Assembly: GCF_018614615.1 (NCBI RefSeq)
Contig: NZ_JAGGOK010000008.1
Coordinates: 1 to 64,000, forward strand
Length of the DNA: 64,000 nucleotides
Direction: 5' to 3'
DNA from: Streptomyces sp. ISL-100
GTDB lineage: Bacteria > Actinomycetota > Actinomycetes > Streptomycetales > Streptomycetaceae
Shown: positions 1-8,274 of the stretch, in pieces
Layout of the letters: every line of letters begins with the position of its first letter
Numbering within the stretch: position 1 is the stretch's first letter
Notes under the pieces: model-generated
Seen by the model: the letters and a program-made list of their open reading frames with translations, nothing else
The model's database searches: none
Told to the model about the DNA's origin: nothing
Position numbers and translations under genes: made by a program

Positions 1-4
1 ACGG

Positions 5-48
5 TCCGTTGTGGGACGGCGACTTGGGAAGGTCACCTCCACAACGGA
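5..48. repeat. 10-bp inverted repeat at window edge
   Basis: TCCGTTGTGG at 5-14 is exactly complementary to CCACAACGGA at 39-48 with a 24-nt spacer. It lies downstream of the leftward gene at 161-886, and the gene to its left is outside the window. It could be a terminator stem or a protein-binding site. No T-run follows on either strand. Confidence 0.35.
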
Positions 49-160
49 GCTTCGATGCGTTCGGTCGCGCACCCGACCGGCATCATCACACCGCCGTGAC
101 CTGCACACTCATGAGAGCACCACGACTTTGAAATCTCCCTGATGGCGGAACGAGCCTGTT

Positions 161-886
161 TCAGGACTTCGATTCCAAATCGGGCGGCAGGCCATAAGCC
201 GCTCGCCACTCCTTCATGAATTTATCAAAAGATTTGGCGTTCCCCTGCGACAGGTTGCTGTAAAGGTCCACCAAACGGTCTCGCGCTTCCCTGGAAGCAT
301 CCGGGGAAGCGGATGGGATTCTCAGTTCTTCCCCGTTAGGCAATCGACGCATGACAATCCCATTGACGGCGTCCGATGTCACGGGACGCACCAGTTCATC
401 AACGAAAGTGCGCCATTCGATCAGGTAGACGCCTTTCTTCCGCCCGCGATCCGAAGCCAGGTAGAAGTCTTGTAGAAGCAGCCCTGTATGTGCCGAACCG
501 TTGAAGCGGGGAACGAGAACGTAGGAGTGAACGATCGCATGACAGAGAACCAGGACAGGCAACCGGTCAGGGCGCGCGGCCTCCGTATCGTAGAATTTCT
601 CAATGCGATGTTGATCTATAGCACCAGGGAAATACTCGTCCCGTATAGGCAGGAACGTGACGCTAATGGGACGTTCCTGCACTTCAACCGAAAGCTTTGC
701 TGCCTCAATTAGCTTTCGCACTCCGAGACCAACCCGGAAAAGCGTGTCCTCGAACCGGACTCGCCAGTACGTAACCCAGTCTTCACTGGCGTGCGCCGGG
801 GGCCACGGCCACTCCCGCAGGTCGAGTTCGAACCGCTTCACCGCTCTATGCAAGATGAGTTTGTACGCCCCACCATCATCGATCAC
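161..886 (-). CDS. Antisense cargo protein of unknown family
   Basis: A 241-residue soluble protein encoded against the direction of the head genes. No signal peptide or membrane segment is seen. The central part (about residues 105-160) holds a hydrophobic strand ending CHAIVHSYVLVPRF, then a charged ASDRGRKKGVYLIEW strand; the N-terminal part is rich in Arg, Trp and Phe. I do not recognise the family. The DNA is visibly less GC-rich than the capsid genes, and its own promoter must lie in 887-1028, so it looks like a moron acquired separately from the virion genes. The start is set at ATG 886; no strong ribosome site precedes it. Defence or lysogenic conversion is only an inference from position. 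Confidence 0.6.
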   Translation of the reverse strand: MIDDGGAYKLILHRAVKRFELDLREWPWPPAHASEDWVTYWRVRFEDTLFRVGLGVRKLIEAAKLSVEVQERPISVTFLPIRDEYFPGAIDQHRIEKFYDTEAARPDRLPVLVLCHAIVHSYVLVPRFNGSAHTGLLLQDFYLASDRGRKKGVYLIEWRTFVDELVRPVTSDAVNGIVMRRLPNGEELRIPSASPDASREARDRLVDLYSNLSQGNAKSFDKFMKEWRAAYGLPPDLESKS

Positions 887-1028
887 TCGATCATCGTAGT
901 TTGGCGCGCACGCTGGCGGGGCGAATTTAACTACAGCCCCGACGAGGGACAGACGCGACTGGCGGTGGCGGGTAGGCAGGACTGGGGCGGCCGAGACACA
1001 AGCGCGGTCGCGCGGTCATCCTTCGCCG

Positions 1029-1649
1029 GTGACCAGATACGGATTCGCCATCAAGGCACTCCCCAAGGGCGGCAAGCCGTTCGGGGACGACGAGGAAGAC
1101 CAGGACCACGACACCGCAGCCGCGGACGGCGCAGACACTGAGACCCCACCCGGCCCGGCCGCCCCGGGCGCGGGTCCAGCAGCGGGCAGCCCGGCAGACG
1201 AGGCCCCAGAAGACGAGGCCGATCCCGGCGCCGCACCCGCTGAGGAAGCCCCGGGCGCCCCGACAGGGGCACCCCCGGAGGGCGAAGAGGCCGAGGTCGA
1301 GTCTTCTGAGGAAGCGCCTCCCGCCCCTGAGGACGATGCGCGGCCGTGGTCCGGCGACATGTACGACGAGGGCGACGAGACCGACCCTGCCGCCGCTTTC
1401 GCCGCCTACCAGGGAGCCAACGGAGAGGAGGCGTGGCTCGATCAGGCTCCGGACGGCACACTTACCGGATGGGTCCGGGATGCCACCGGACAGGTGTGGC
1501 GGTACACCGATCCCGACGTGTGGGCCATCGACGTCGACGATGCTCAGATGACCCGCACCCACAGCCATGCCAGTGGCGACGCTGGCGACGGTGCATCTGC
1601 CGAACACGGCGGGCAGGACCCGCTGTTCCCTCCGAAGCAGCAGAGTTAA
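1029..1649 (+). CDS. Acidic, Pro/Ala-rich head-region protein
   Basis: A 206-residue protein starting at GTG 1029. Residues about 15-115 are a low-complexity run of Asp, Glu, Pro, Ala and Gly. A more ordered C-terminal part (about 115-185) contains Trp/Tyr-rich motifs such as TGWVRDATGQVWRYTDPD. It is the first rightward gene of the visible late operon, two genes ahead of the maturation protease, the place where portal-associated or scaffold-like proteins sit in siphoviruses. The acidic composition would suit a transient assembly role, but that is inference. The true start could lie upstream if the gene was split by insertion of the antisense gene at 161-886. Confidence 0.55.
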   Translation: MTRYGFAIKALPKGGKPFGDDEEDQDHDTAAADGADTETPPGPAAPGAGPAAGSPADEAPEDEADPGAAPAEEAPGAPTGAPPEGEEAEVESSEEAPPAPEDDARPWSGDMYDEGDETDPAAAFAAYQGANGEEAWLDQAPDGTLTGWVRDATGQVWRYTDPDVWAIDVDDAQMTRTHSHASGDAGDGASAEHGGQDPLFPPKQQS

Positions 1650-1661
1650 GGAGCGACAACG

Positions 1662-1874
1662 GTGGAGCTGAACCGCCAGAGCTACCTGGCGCTGCTCAAG
1701 GAAGGCGGAGACGCCTTCACGGCGGGCGACCCCTCCGACGCCTGCCCCTACGACCAGTACAGCCCCGACCAGACGCAGCAGTTCGGCGCCCGTTACTGGA
1801 CGAAGGGGTACATGGCGGCGCGCACGGCGTCGGAGGCGAAGACCCCCCAGGCCGAGGTCAGCGCAGGACAGTAG
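1662..1874 (+). CDS. Small head-operon protein
   Basis: A 70-residue protein from GTG 1662, preceded by an AAGGAG ribosome site about nine bases upstream and only 12 bases after the preceding stop. It is polar, with the motif RYWTKGYMAAR in the middle, and has no membrane segment. Small unassigned genes between portal and protease are common in actinobacterial siphoviruses. Function unknown. Tight spacing and a good ribosome site support a real gene. Confidence 0.55.
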   Translation: MELNRQSYLALLKEGGDAFTAGDPSDACPYDQYSPDQTQQFGARYWTKGYMAARTASEAKTPQAEVSAGQ

Positions 1875-1933
1875 GCAGGCGGGCACGGCACGGTCCCGGC
1901 GGCCAACTGTCCACCCGCCGGAGGTTCCTCGCC

Positions 1934-3868
1934 GTGCCGACCGCCCCCACGTCCCGCGCCCCTGCGCCCCGCAAGGGCATCTGCAGGGCGATCTTCGCCG
2001 TCACCGGCGTCGTCGATGAAGTCGCGGACCTCATCGTCCCCGGAGCATTCGCTCACACGCTGGCGACCAGACCCGTCAAGACTGTCTGGCACCACGAGTG
2101 GAAGGAGCCCATCGGCGTCGTTCTGGACGTCGCCGAGTGGCAGCCCGGTGACCCCCGATTCGCCGACATTCCAAGCTGGCCGTCCGAAGCCGGAGCACTC
2201 GTCGCGACCATCGCGTTCAACTTGCGCACGTCCAAGGGCCGCGACGTGTACGAGCAGGTGCGCCAGTGGCACGACCACGGTGAGGCCCAGTTCTCCATCG
2301 GCTACCGCGTCCCTCCGAGCGGCGCGACGAAGCGGCCCGACGGCGTGCGTGTGATCCACAAGCTCGACTTGTACGAGGTCTCCCCGGTGTTGCACGGGGC
2401 GCACCCCATGACCCGCTCGCTGGAGGTCAAGGCCGACCCCGGCTCCGTCGAGCTGGAGCACAAGACCACCGCGTCCAGCGGCCACATTGACATCAAGGCC
2501 GCCGAGCAGCAGGTGGGCCGCGGCAGCATGGTCGCGCTCTACCTCCCCGCCGGCACCGCCGCGAAGATCGCCCACAGCGACGGCACGGACCCGCGTGACC
2601 TGCACATCACCCTCGCCTATCTGGGCGACGCCGACCAACTTCCTGGCCACCCTGACGACCTCGCCCAGCTGGTCGCCGCCTCGCTCGATGGCGTCGAACC
2701 CCTCATCGGCCAGATCGGGGGTATTGGGCGCTTCCCCGCCAGCACAGACGGCGAGCCGACGTTCGTCCCGGTCGACGTGCCCGGCCTGACCGAGCTGCGT
2801 ACGCGAATCCTCGACGTCCTTGCGGTGTCGCCCCTCGCTGGGGCGGTACGGACCGACCACGGGTTCACCCCGCACATCACCCTGGGCTACAACCTGCCCG
2901 CCGACATCCCGGCAGTGCCTCCGATACCTGTCTCCTTCGACACCGTTCACGTCGTCCGCGGCCCGGACGCCACCCCCGTCCGCCTCACGGGCCATGCCGA
3001 CGAAGAAGCGGCGACCTCCGAAGGGCTTGCCCAATTGGTCAAGAACGATCTTGGAATGCGGGCCCGGGGTGAAGCGAAGACCGCCCGCGCCACCGTGCTC
3101 GAAGCGAAGACCGCAGGCAGCCGAAGCCGTAGGGGCCGCACGCCGGAGAACAAGAGCGCCCGCACCACCGTCTTCGAAGCCAAGTCCCGCATCACACTTG
3201 GAGCCCTCGTGCCGCCGATCCAGCCCTTGCCCGCCTCCTACGAGGAGATCCGCGACCGCGTCGGCGCGGCAGTCCGACAGCTGCTCGCCACCGAGGAAGG
3301 CACCTGGGTGTGCATCGAGGCCACCTATCCCGACCGCGCCATCGTCTCCGTCCATCAGGACGGCGGCGCCTCGGCCACCTACTCCGTCCCGTACGACGGC
3401 GAGGGCAGGGAGATATCCCTCGGCGCTCCCCAGGCTGTCGAGCTGACCACCGTGGTCATTCCCGACCAAGGGCCGGCGCGCCCTGCCGATGCCGACGAGA
3501 CAACGGACAGCCTGGTCGTGCGCCCAGCCATGAGCGCCCTAGCAGACGTCACCGCCCGCGTTCAGGCCGCCGACGGTACCGAGCAACTTGAGCCTCTGCG
3601 CTCCACCGTGGAAGAACTCGTCGCCGCGCTTTCCCGTAAGGGCCTCGACGTCCACCCCGACGACGAGGACGATCGAGAGTCTGCGTCTGCACCGTTCCCG
3701 ATGGCCGGCAGCGGCATCGACCTGTGGGACGACCCATACGACGAACCCCACGGCCCCGCCCCGACCGACGACATGGGCGAGCAGCCGGACGATGACGAAG
3801 ACGACGAGGCCACCGTCCTCCTCGACCCCGACGAAGTGAAGGCCCAGCTCGCTGCGATCCAGGGGTAG
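1934..3868 (+). CDS. HK97-type prohead protease fused to 2H phosphoesterase domain
   Basis: A 644-residue protein; GTG 1934 is chosen because GGAGG lies ten bases upstream and homology-like sequence begins soon after. Residues about 15-165 are a prohead maturation protease of the HK97 (U35-like) type, with the expected His near 54 (VWHHEWKEPIGV) and Ser near 121 (AQFSIGYRV). Residues about 198-352 form a 2H phosphoesterase/RNA-ligase-like domain with both H-x-T-x motifs, HITL at about 224 and about 314. The remaining roughly 290 residues are acidic and low in order, with repeated EAK-type motifs. The protease should clip capsid and scaffold during head maturation. The 2H domain could hydrolyse a cyclic or 2'-5' phosphodiester, but its role in a phage head gene is unknown. 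It lies directly upstream of the major capsid gene. Confidence 0.85.
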   Translation: MPTAPTSRAPAPRKGICRAIFAVTGVVDEVADLIVPGAFAHTLATRPVKTVWHHEWKEPIGVVLDVAEWQPGDPRFADIPSWPSEAGALVATIAFNLRTSKGRDVYEQVRQWHDHGEAQFSIGYRVPPSGATKRPDGVRVIHKLDLYEVSPVLHGAHPMTRSLEVKADPGSVELEHKTTASSGHIDIKAAEQQVGRGSMVALYLPAGTAAKIAHSDGTDPRDLHITLAYLGDADQLPGHPDDLAQLVAASLDGVEPLIGQIGGIGRFPASTDGEPTFVPVDVPGLTELRTRILDVLAVSPLAGAVRTDHGFTPHITLGYNLPADIPAVPPIPVSFDTVHVVRGPDATPVRLTGHADEEAATSEGLAQLVKNDLGMRARGEAKTARATVLEAKTAGSRSRRGRTPENKSARTTVFEAKSRITLGALVPPIQPLPASYEEIRDRVGAAVRQLLATEEGTWVCIEATYPDRAIVSVHQDGGASATYSVPYDGEGREISLGAPQAVELTTVVIPDQGPARPADADETTDSLVVRPAMSALADVTARVQAADGTEQLEPLRSTVEELVAALSRKGLDVHPDDEDDRESASAPFPMAGSGIDLWDDPYDEPHGPAPTDDMGEQPDDDEDDEATVLLDPDEVKAQLAAIQG

Positions 3869-3870
3869 CG

Positions 3871-3885
3871 ACCGCGACTCAGCCC
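3871..3885 (+). promoter_or_regulatory. Late intergenic element, variant copy
   Basis: CGCGACTCAGCC directly after the protease stop; nearly the same as the copy at 16356-16374. It shares the CGCGAC core of the recurrent late-region element. Confidence 0.3.
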
Positions 3886-3988
3886 GCGCACCGCCTTTCG
3901 CCGCCCCCGAGGTTTCTGCTCCAAACACTTCAACAAATCAGCAGGTCAGAGCCCGTGTGCTGCCTTCCTCCATCACGTGAGGGACGGC

Positions 3989-4005
3989 AGCACGCGACGT
4001 TAACC
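3989..4005 (+). promoter_or_regulatory. Late intergenic element upstream of capsid gene
   Basis: AGCACGCGACGTTAACC, 104 bases ahead of the capsid start. Closest to the copies at 14514 and 38235. The 241-base gap between protease and capsid genes (3869-4109) otherwise shows no convincing gene. Confidence 0.45.
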
Positions 4006-4109
4006 ACCCCCGCTCTCTCAAATGCTCCGCGTTGTCGGGTCGTCCCGGTGCTGGCCGGGCGAGCGACGCACGTCAACCGCACCCAGCATCAGGGAGAGAG
4101 CACCCCGCA

Positions 4110-5411
4110 ATGGCTGAGAACAAGAGCCTTATCAACAGCCTGAAGACCCAGCTCGCCGAGAAGTCCGCCGAAGCCGAGCGCATCAGCCAGACCTTCAAGG
4201 TCGAGGACAACGGTGGATTCGTCGTCAGCACCGAGCAGGCCGCCGCCTTCAAGAAGGTGTCCGCCGACGCGATGGAACTCAAGCAGCTCATCGCAGACGC
4301 CGAGGGCCTGAGCCAGGTCAAGCAGTACCTGGCCGAGCCCGACTCGGTGCCCGCCGCAGGCCAGCACTACGGACAGAGGCAGCAGGGCCCCATGGAGGGC
4401 AAGAGCCTCGGTGACCTCTTCGTCGAGTCCGACGCCTTCAAGCACGCCGCCCAGGCCGGGTTCCGCGACCGCCCGTATGTCCGAGCTGAGATGGAAGGGA
4501 AGTCCATCTTCAGCCTGTCGGCTGGGACGGTCACGCACCAGACTCTCGGCTCTGTGCAGAACCTCGGGATCGCGGAGCGCGAGTACCGCAAGTTCCACGT
4601 CCGCGACCTGTTCCCGAAGTCTTCGACGAAGCAGGCCGTGCTGTACGGCGCCCGCGAGACCGGCTGGACGAACAACGCCAAGCAGGTAAAGGAACGTTAC
4701 GGCGCCGACGGCACCAGCCCGGCGACGGGCGCAGAGACCGACACCTGGGGCCGGGCGCCCCGCTCGAAGCTCTCGCTCGTCCCGGTGATGTACCCGGTCA
4801 GCGAGATCGCCCACCTCCTCGACGCCCACAAGAACATCTTGAGCGACGAGCCCAGGCTCAAGACCTTCATCAACAGCCGCATGATCGAAGGTGTGAAGTA
4901 CCAGGAAGACTGGGACCTTCTGCACTCCGTCGGCGACGGCCAAAGCCTGACCGGCATCTTCAACACCCCTGGAGTGCAGCAGTACCTGGGGCTGAACTCC
5001 GACCAGTACAGCGTCCAGATCCGGCGCAGCATCACCAAGGCCCTGCTCGCCGAGTACGACCCGACCGGCATAGTCCTCTCGCCGACGATGTGGGAGCACG
5101 TCGAAGTCGAAGAGGACAAGACCGGGGCGTTCCGCGTCGCCCTGCAGATAGCCGTCGGCGCAACCAAGCGCGTCTGGCGCCTGGACGTTGTAGAGACGAC
5201 CGCGATGGCGGATGACAACTTCCTCATCGGCGCGTTCGGCCTCGGCGCCCAGCTCCACGACAGGGAGTCCGTCTCCGTCACCGTCAGTTCGGAGAACGCG
5301 GACAACTTCGAGAAGGGCCTCATCACATTCCGAGCAGATGAAAGGGTTGCCTTGGAGGTGCCCCGGCCCGAGAGTTTCGTGATCGGGTCGTGGACGGCGC
5401 CGAGCGCATAA
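4110..5411 (+). CDS. Major capsid protein, HK97 fold
   Basis: A 433-residue protein starting at ATG 4110. Residues 1-90 are charged and helical (Lys/Glu/Ala/Gln-rich), as expected for an HK97 delta or scaffolding domain. A mature shell domain follows, with typical capsid sequence in the last third (PTGIVLSPTMWEHVEVEEDK; VALQIAVGATKRVWRLDVV). Two similar tetrapeptides, MEGK-S at about 95-99 and again at about 128-132, are candidate cleavage points for the upstream protease. It should form the icosahedral shell. A perfect stem-loop terminator lies just after the stop, which would give this gene its own abundant transcript end. Confidence 0.9.
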   Translation: MAENKSLINSLKTQLAEKSAEAERISQTFKVEDNGGFVVSTEQAAAFKKVSADAMELKQLIADAEGLSQVKQYLAEPDSVPAAGQHYGQRQQGPMEGKSLGDLFVESDAFKHAAQAGFRDRPYVRAEMEGKSIFSLSAGTVTHQTLGSVQNLGIAEREYRKFHVRDLFPKSSTKQAVLYGARETGWTNNAKQVKERYGADGTSPATGAETDTWGRAPRSKLSLVPVMYPVSEIAHLLDAHKNILSDEPRLKTFINSRMIEGVKYQEDWDLLHSVGDGQSLTGIFNTPGVQQYLGLNSDQYSVQIRRSITKALLAEYDPTGIVLSPTMWEHVEVEEDKTGAFRVALQIAVGATKRVWRLDVVETTAMADDNFLIGAFGLGAQLHDRESVSVTVSSENADNFEKGLITFRADERVALEVPRPESFVIGSWTAPSA

Positions 5412-5429
5412 CAGCAGGCCGCTCCAAGG

Positions 5430-5460
5430 GTGGGCGCCGCAATTTCGATGCGGCGCCCAC
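5430..5460 (+). terminator. Stem-loop terminator after capsid gene
   Basis: GTGGGCGCCGC at 5430-5440 pairs perfectly with 5450-5460 around a nine-base loop, followed by TCGATTCTTGTT. An 11-bp GC stem immediately after the capsid stop. Confidence 0.7.
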
Positions 5461-5553
5461 TCGATTCTTGTTGCGATCTTCGCTTAGGCTGGCACCAGCA
5501 GGTAGATCGCCCGGCCGCCTTGGGGCGTCTGCGGGGTGAGGGGAGAACACACG

Positions 5554-6534
5554 GTGACCGGCCGTTCTTGTAGCCGTCGCGACTGCGGACGTGCCTATTA
5601 CGCCAAAGGGTTCTGCAGGAGCCACTACGACGAGGACTTGTCGGCACGCCACACTGAGGGCGCGCCGATCGGCAAGACCCCCGCCACGCAACTCCAATGC
5701 CCTCACTGCGGAGAGACCTTCAAGGTAGATCGCAAGAGAGCCCTACGCGCTGCTGCCGGTCGCATGGTGTTCTGCTCGCGCGCCTGTCAGAAGGCGGGGA
5801 AGACCGTGGACGCCACCTGCTTCGCTTGCGGCAAGCCGACCCCGCGTCCCGTCAGCCGAAGCAGTAACCGGGCGTTCTGTTCACGAACGTGCTTCCACTC
5901 GGTGCCGACGAAGGACCGACAGGGCTCCGAGGAGCCCTGCGCGCAATGTGGCACCCCCGTGTACCGAGCTGCCGGATGGGACCGCGAGCGCCGGTTCTGT
6001 TCGACCGCGTGCAAGGGCATGTGGCTTACGGGACGCGAACTCGTGAGCCGGCCCGAGGCTCCCTGCGAGCAATGCGGCACCCTGATGTCCCTCTCCCCAG
6101 ACGAGATCGCACACAGCAAGCGCTACTGCTCACCGAAATGTGTAGGGCTCGCCAGGCGCACACCTGCTGGCACCCGATACATCGACAAGAGCGGCTACGT
6201 CTGGATCTACGTGGACAAGGGCGAGGAGAAGCCGGTCCGGGTGCTGGAACATCGTTGGGTCATCGAGCAGTTGCTCGGGCGGCACCTGCTGCCCACCGAG
6301 ACCGTCCACCACCTTGACGGTCAGCGCCACAACAACCAGACGGACGGCCCTCTCGTCCTGGACGAACGCGGACGCCTCCGGTCGGGGAACCTTGAACTGT
6401 GGTCGCACTTCCAACCCAAGGGCCAGGAGATTGGCCCCAAGCTCGACTTCGCGCGTGGCCTGCTGGCCCTGTACGGAACTACTGACGAGCGGGCCCAGTA
6501 CGCCGAGTTCAACGAACGCGCGATAGCCGACTGA
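5554..6534 (+). CDS. HNH endonuclease with tandem zinc knuckles
   Basis: A 326-residue protein; GTG 5554 is preferred over GTG 5536 because GGGGAG lies eight bases upstream. The N-terminus has a CxxxxC...C-x2-HY motif (CGRAYYAKGFCRSHY). Four successive CxxC...CxxxC knuckles follow to about residue 200 (CPHCG, CFACG, CAQCG and CEQCG, each closed by FCS or YCS). The C-terminal domain is an HNH-type nuclease with HRWVIEQLLGR and TVHHLDGQRHNNQTDG, followed by a NLELW motif typical of phage HNH enzymes. It is probably a free-standing homing endonuclease inserted just after the capsid gene. The long knuckle array is probably for DNA recognition. Confidence 0.85.
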   Translation: MTGRSCSRRDCGRAYYAKGFCRSHYDEDLSARHTEGAPIGKTPATQLQCPHCGETFKVDRKRALRAAAGRMVFCSRACQKAGKTVDATCFACGKPTPRPVSRSSNRAFCSRTCFHSVPTKDRQGSEEPCAQCGTPVYRAAGWDRERRFCSTACKGMWLTGRELVSRPEAPCEQCGTLMSLSPDEIAHSKRYCSPKCVGLARRTPAGTRYIDKSGYVWIYVDKGEEKPVRVLEHRWVIEQLLGRHLLPTETVHHLDGQRHNNQTDGPLVLDERGRLRSGNLELWSHFQPKGQEIGPKLDFARGLLALYGTTDERAQYAEFNERAIAD

Positions 6535-6541
6535 GGCAAGC

Positions 6542-6555
6542 AAGCGACGCAAAGC
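6542..6555 (+). promoter_or_regulatory. Late intergenic element
   Basis: AAGCGACGCAAAGC eight bases after the HNH stop and about 60 bases ahead of the ATG at 6608. The hairpin at 6555-6580 begins on its last base. Confidence 0.45.
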
Positions 6556-6580
6556 GGGGCGGTCCGTACGGTCCGCCCCG
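6555..6580 (+). terminator. Large GC hairpin after HNH gene
   Basis: CGGGGCGG pairs with CCGCCCCG around an inner self-complementary CCGTACGG, with one T-T mismatch. No T-run follows, so it may be a processing or attenuation hairpin rather than a true terminator. Confidence 0.45.
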
Positions 6581-6607
6581 TTGTCGCTGACGAGAGTGAG
6601 GTTCCCG

Positions 6608-6883
6608 ATGTCGGAGAGCCAGTCCGCCGGTTTGGTCGCGGGGTTGGAAGCATTGCTGGACGCGCCGCCTACCCGCAAGGGCCCGCCGTGCACCGTCGGG
6701 ACCGTGCTGGCGTCGGTCGATGGGGAAACCGGCGCGGCACTGCGACGCATCCTCGGCACCCCCGAGGTCTCCTCCACCGCTATCGCCGAAGTGCTGAACC
6801 AGCACGGCCGGGAGGTCACCTCCTACACCGTGGCACGTCACCGCCGCCGCGGCGCCGCGCACGGTTGCCGGTGCGCGCGATGA
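6608..6883 (+). CDS. Small putative DNA-binding protein
   Basis: A 91-residue protein that ends in an ATGA overlap with the phosphoesterase gene, so the two are translationally coupled. The segment about 50-80 (LRRILGTPEVSSTAIAEVLN, then a VTSYTVARHRRRG tail) reads as a helix-turn-helix with a basic end. The pair of small HTH-like protein and phosphoesterase recurs in actinophages, as far as I recall. Function unknown; a partner or regulator of the phosphoesterase is likely. Confidence 0.6.
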   Translation: MSESQSAGLVAGLEALLDAPPTRKGPPCTVGTVLASVDGETGAALRRILGTPEVSSTAIAEVLNQHGREVTSYTVARHRRRGAAHGCRCAR

Positions 6884-8127
6884 GCCTGACGAACGACCTG
6901 GAAGCACTGCTCCAGCCCACCCTTGCCGCGCAGTCGCAACCGAGCGAAGTCCTGCGCTCTCCTGCCCCGGCGCCCCGAGGGTGGGAGTCCGGGGTGCGCT
7001 ACGAGCCGGGCGGCACGATGGTCGTCACCACCCCAGCCGCCGAACAACCGCCGAACAGCGAAGCTGACTGGCGCGCCCGTGTCGAAGAACTTGGGCTCGC
7101 CGTCCCCGACGGCTGGAGAGTGCGGCTCGTCGAGGCCCGCCATGATCCGGCCGCGTGGCATCGCGACGCTCAGGGCGAGGACGCGGTCACCCGACCGGTC
7201 TGGCGCTGCCGCTACGTGGTCGAACCCGCTGCCCCGACCTGGCTCTCCGCTGGCGACGTCGACGCCCTGGTCCGCGATGCGATGCGGCGCCGCCGAAAGC
7301 CACGTGCCACCGCCGAAACGGCAGAGCGTGCCCTGATCGTCGTCTACGCCGACGCGCAGGCCGGCAAGGTCGGTCGGGACGGCGGCACTCCGGAGCTGGT
7401 CTCCCGTGTCGCCGAACGCTTCGACCGACTCGACGACCACATACGGGACCTGAAGGCGATCGGGCAGGCACCGGACGCCGCGTACTGGATGGATGCCGGG
7501 GACTGCGTCGAGAACTACGAGAACACCGCCCAGCAGGCGTACACCAACGACCTGAGCATGACGGAGATGATCCGCGTCCACAGACGGATCACCTTCGAGG
7601 GCCTGGACCGCCTCGCCGGACGCTTCGGCCGCGTCGTCGCGGCAACCTGCGGCTCGAACCACGGACGTGTGCGGCGCGGCCGCGAAGCGGTCGGCCCACC
7701 CAACGACGACTGGGGCCTTGAGGTCATGTCCCAGATCGCCGACGCGTACGCCCGTAACACGGACGCGTACGGGCACGTCAGCTTCGTCATGCCGGGGAAA
7801 TGGCGCGAGGCCGTGAGCCTGGACATCGCCGGAACCACCGTGGGACTCGCGCACGGCCATCAGTACCCCAAGCCGGAGAAGGCCGGGGACTGGTGGCGGG
7901 CACAGAGCTTCGGCCGCCAGGCCATCGCAGATGCCGCGATCTTGATCACCGGCCACTACCACCACTTCCGCACCCAACAGCTGGGCAACGGACGCCTGCA
8001 CATCCAGGCCCCCACGCTCGACAACGGCTCGGACTGGTACACGGCCCGCAGCGGTGAGGTCTCGACGGCGGGCCTGCTCGTCTTCAGCATCGGCCCAAAC
8101 GGTTGGGATCACCTCCGGTTGCTCTAA
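6880..8127 (+). CDS. Calcineurin-like metallophosphoesterase
   Basis: A 415-residue protein starting at ATG 6880 inside the stop of the previous gene. Residues 1-145 are a charged extension. The phosphoesterase core runs from about 150 to 405, with the full set of metal-binding motifs in order: YADAQAGK (Asp 158), DAGDC (Asp 208), GSNHGRV (Asn 260-His 261), AHGHQYP and TGHYHHF. All the usual metal ligands are present, so it should be an active nuclease or phosphodiesterase. It sits among virion genes and might act on phage or host nucleic acid during DNA entry or packaging. The substrate cannot be read from the sequence. Confidence 0.8.
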   Translation: MSLTNDLEALLQPTLAAQSQPSEVLRSPAPAPRGWESGVRYEPGGTMVVTTPAAEQPPNSEADWRARVEELGLAVPDGWRVRLVEARHDPAAWHRDAQGEDAVTRPVWRCRYVVEPAAPTWLSAGDVDALVRDAMRRRRKPRATAETAERALIVVYADAQAGKVGRDGGTPELVSRVAERFDRLDDHIRDLKAIGQAPDAAYWMDAGDCVENYENTAQQAYTNDLSMTEMIRVHRRITFEGLDRLAGRFGRVVAATCGSNHGRVRRGREAVGPPNDDWGLEVMSQIADAYARNTDAYGHVSFVMPGKWREAVSLDIAGTTVGLAHGHQYPKPEKAGDWWRAQSFGRQAIADAAILITGHYHHFRTQQLGNGRLHIQAPTLDNGSDWYTARSGEVSTAGLLVFSIGPNGWDHLRLL

Positions 8128-8274
8128 GCAAGATCAGTCGGGTGCAGCAGATCTCCGCTGTCACGCGAGTTGACTTTCATGGCTCTGTTGAGCCCCGCAG
8201 GTTCCCCGCTGTCGCAGCAGTACCTCAAGTTCTGCTCTGATGTTCACGGAAGGGCGGTTCGCGAACCTCGTCCG

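Noticed and set aside
3955..4143. Short frame between protease and capsid genes
   Set aside because: It overlaps the late element and the capsid start, and its composition is unlike neighbouring genes.
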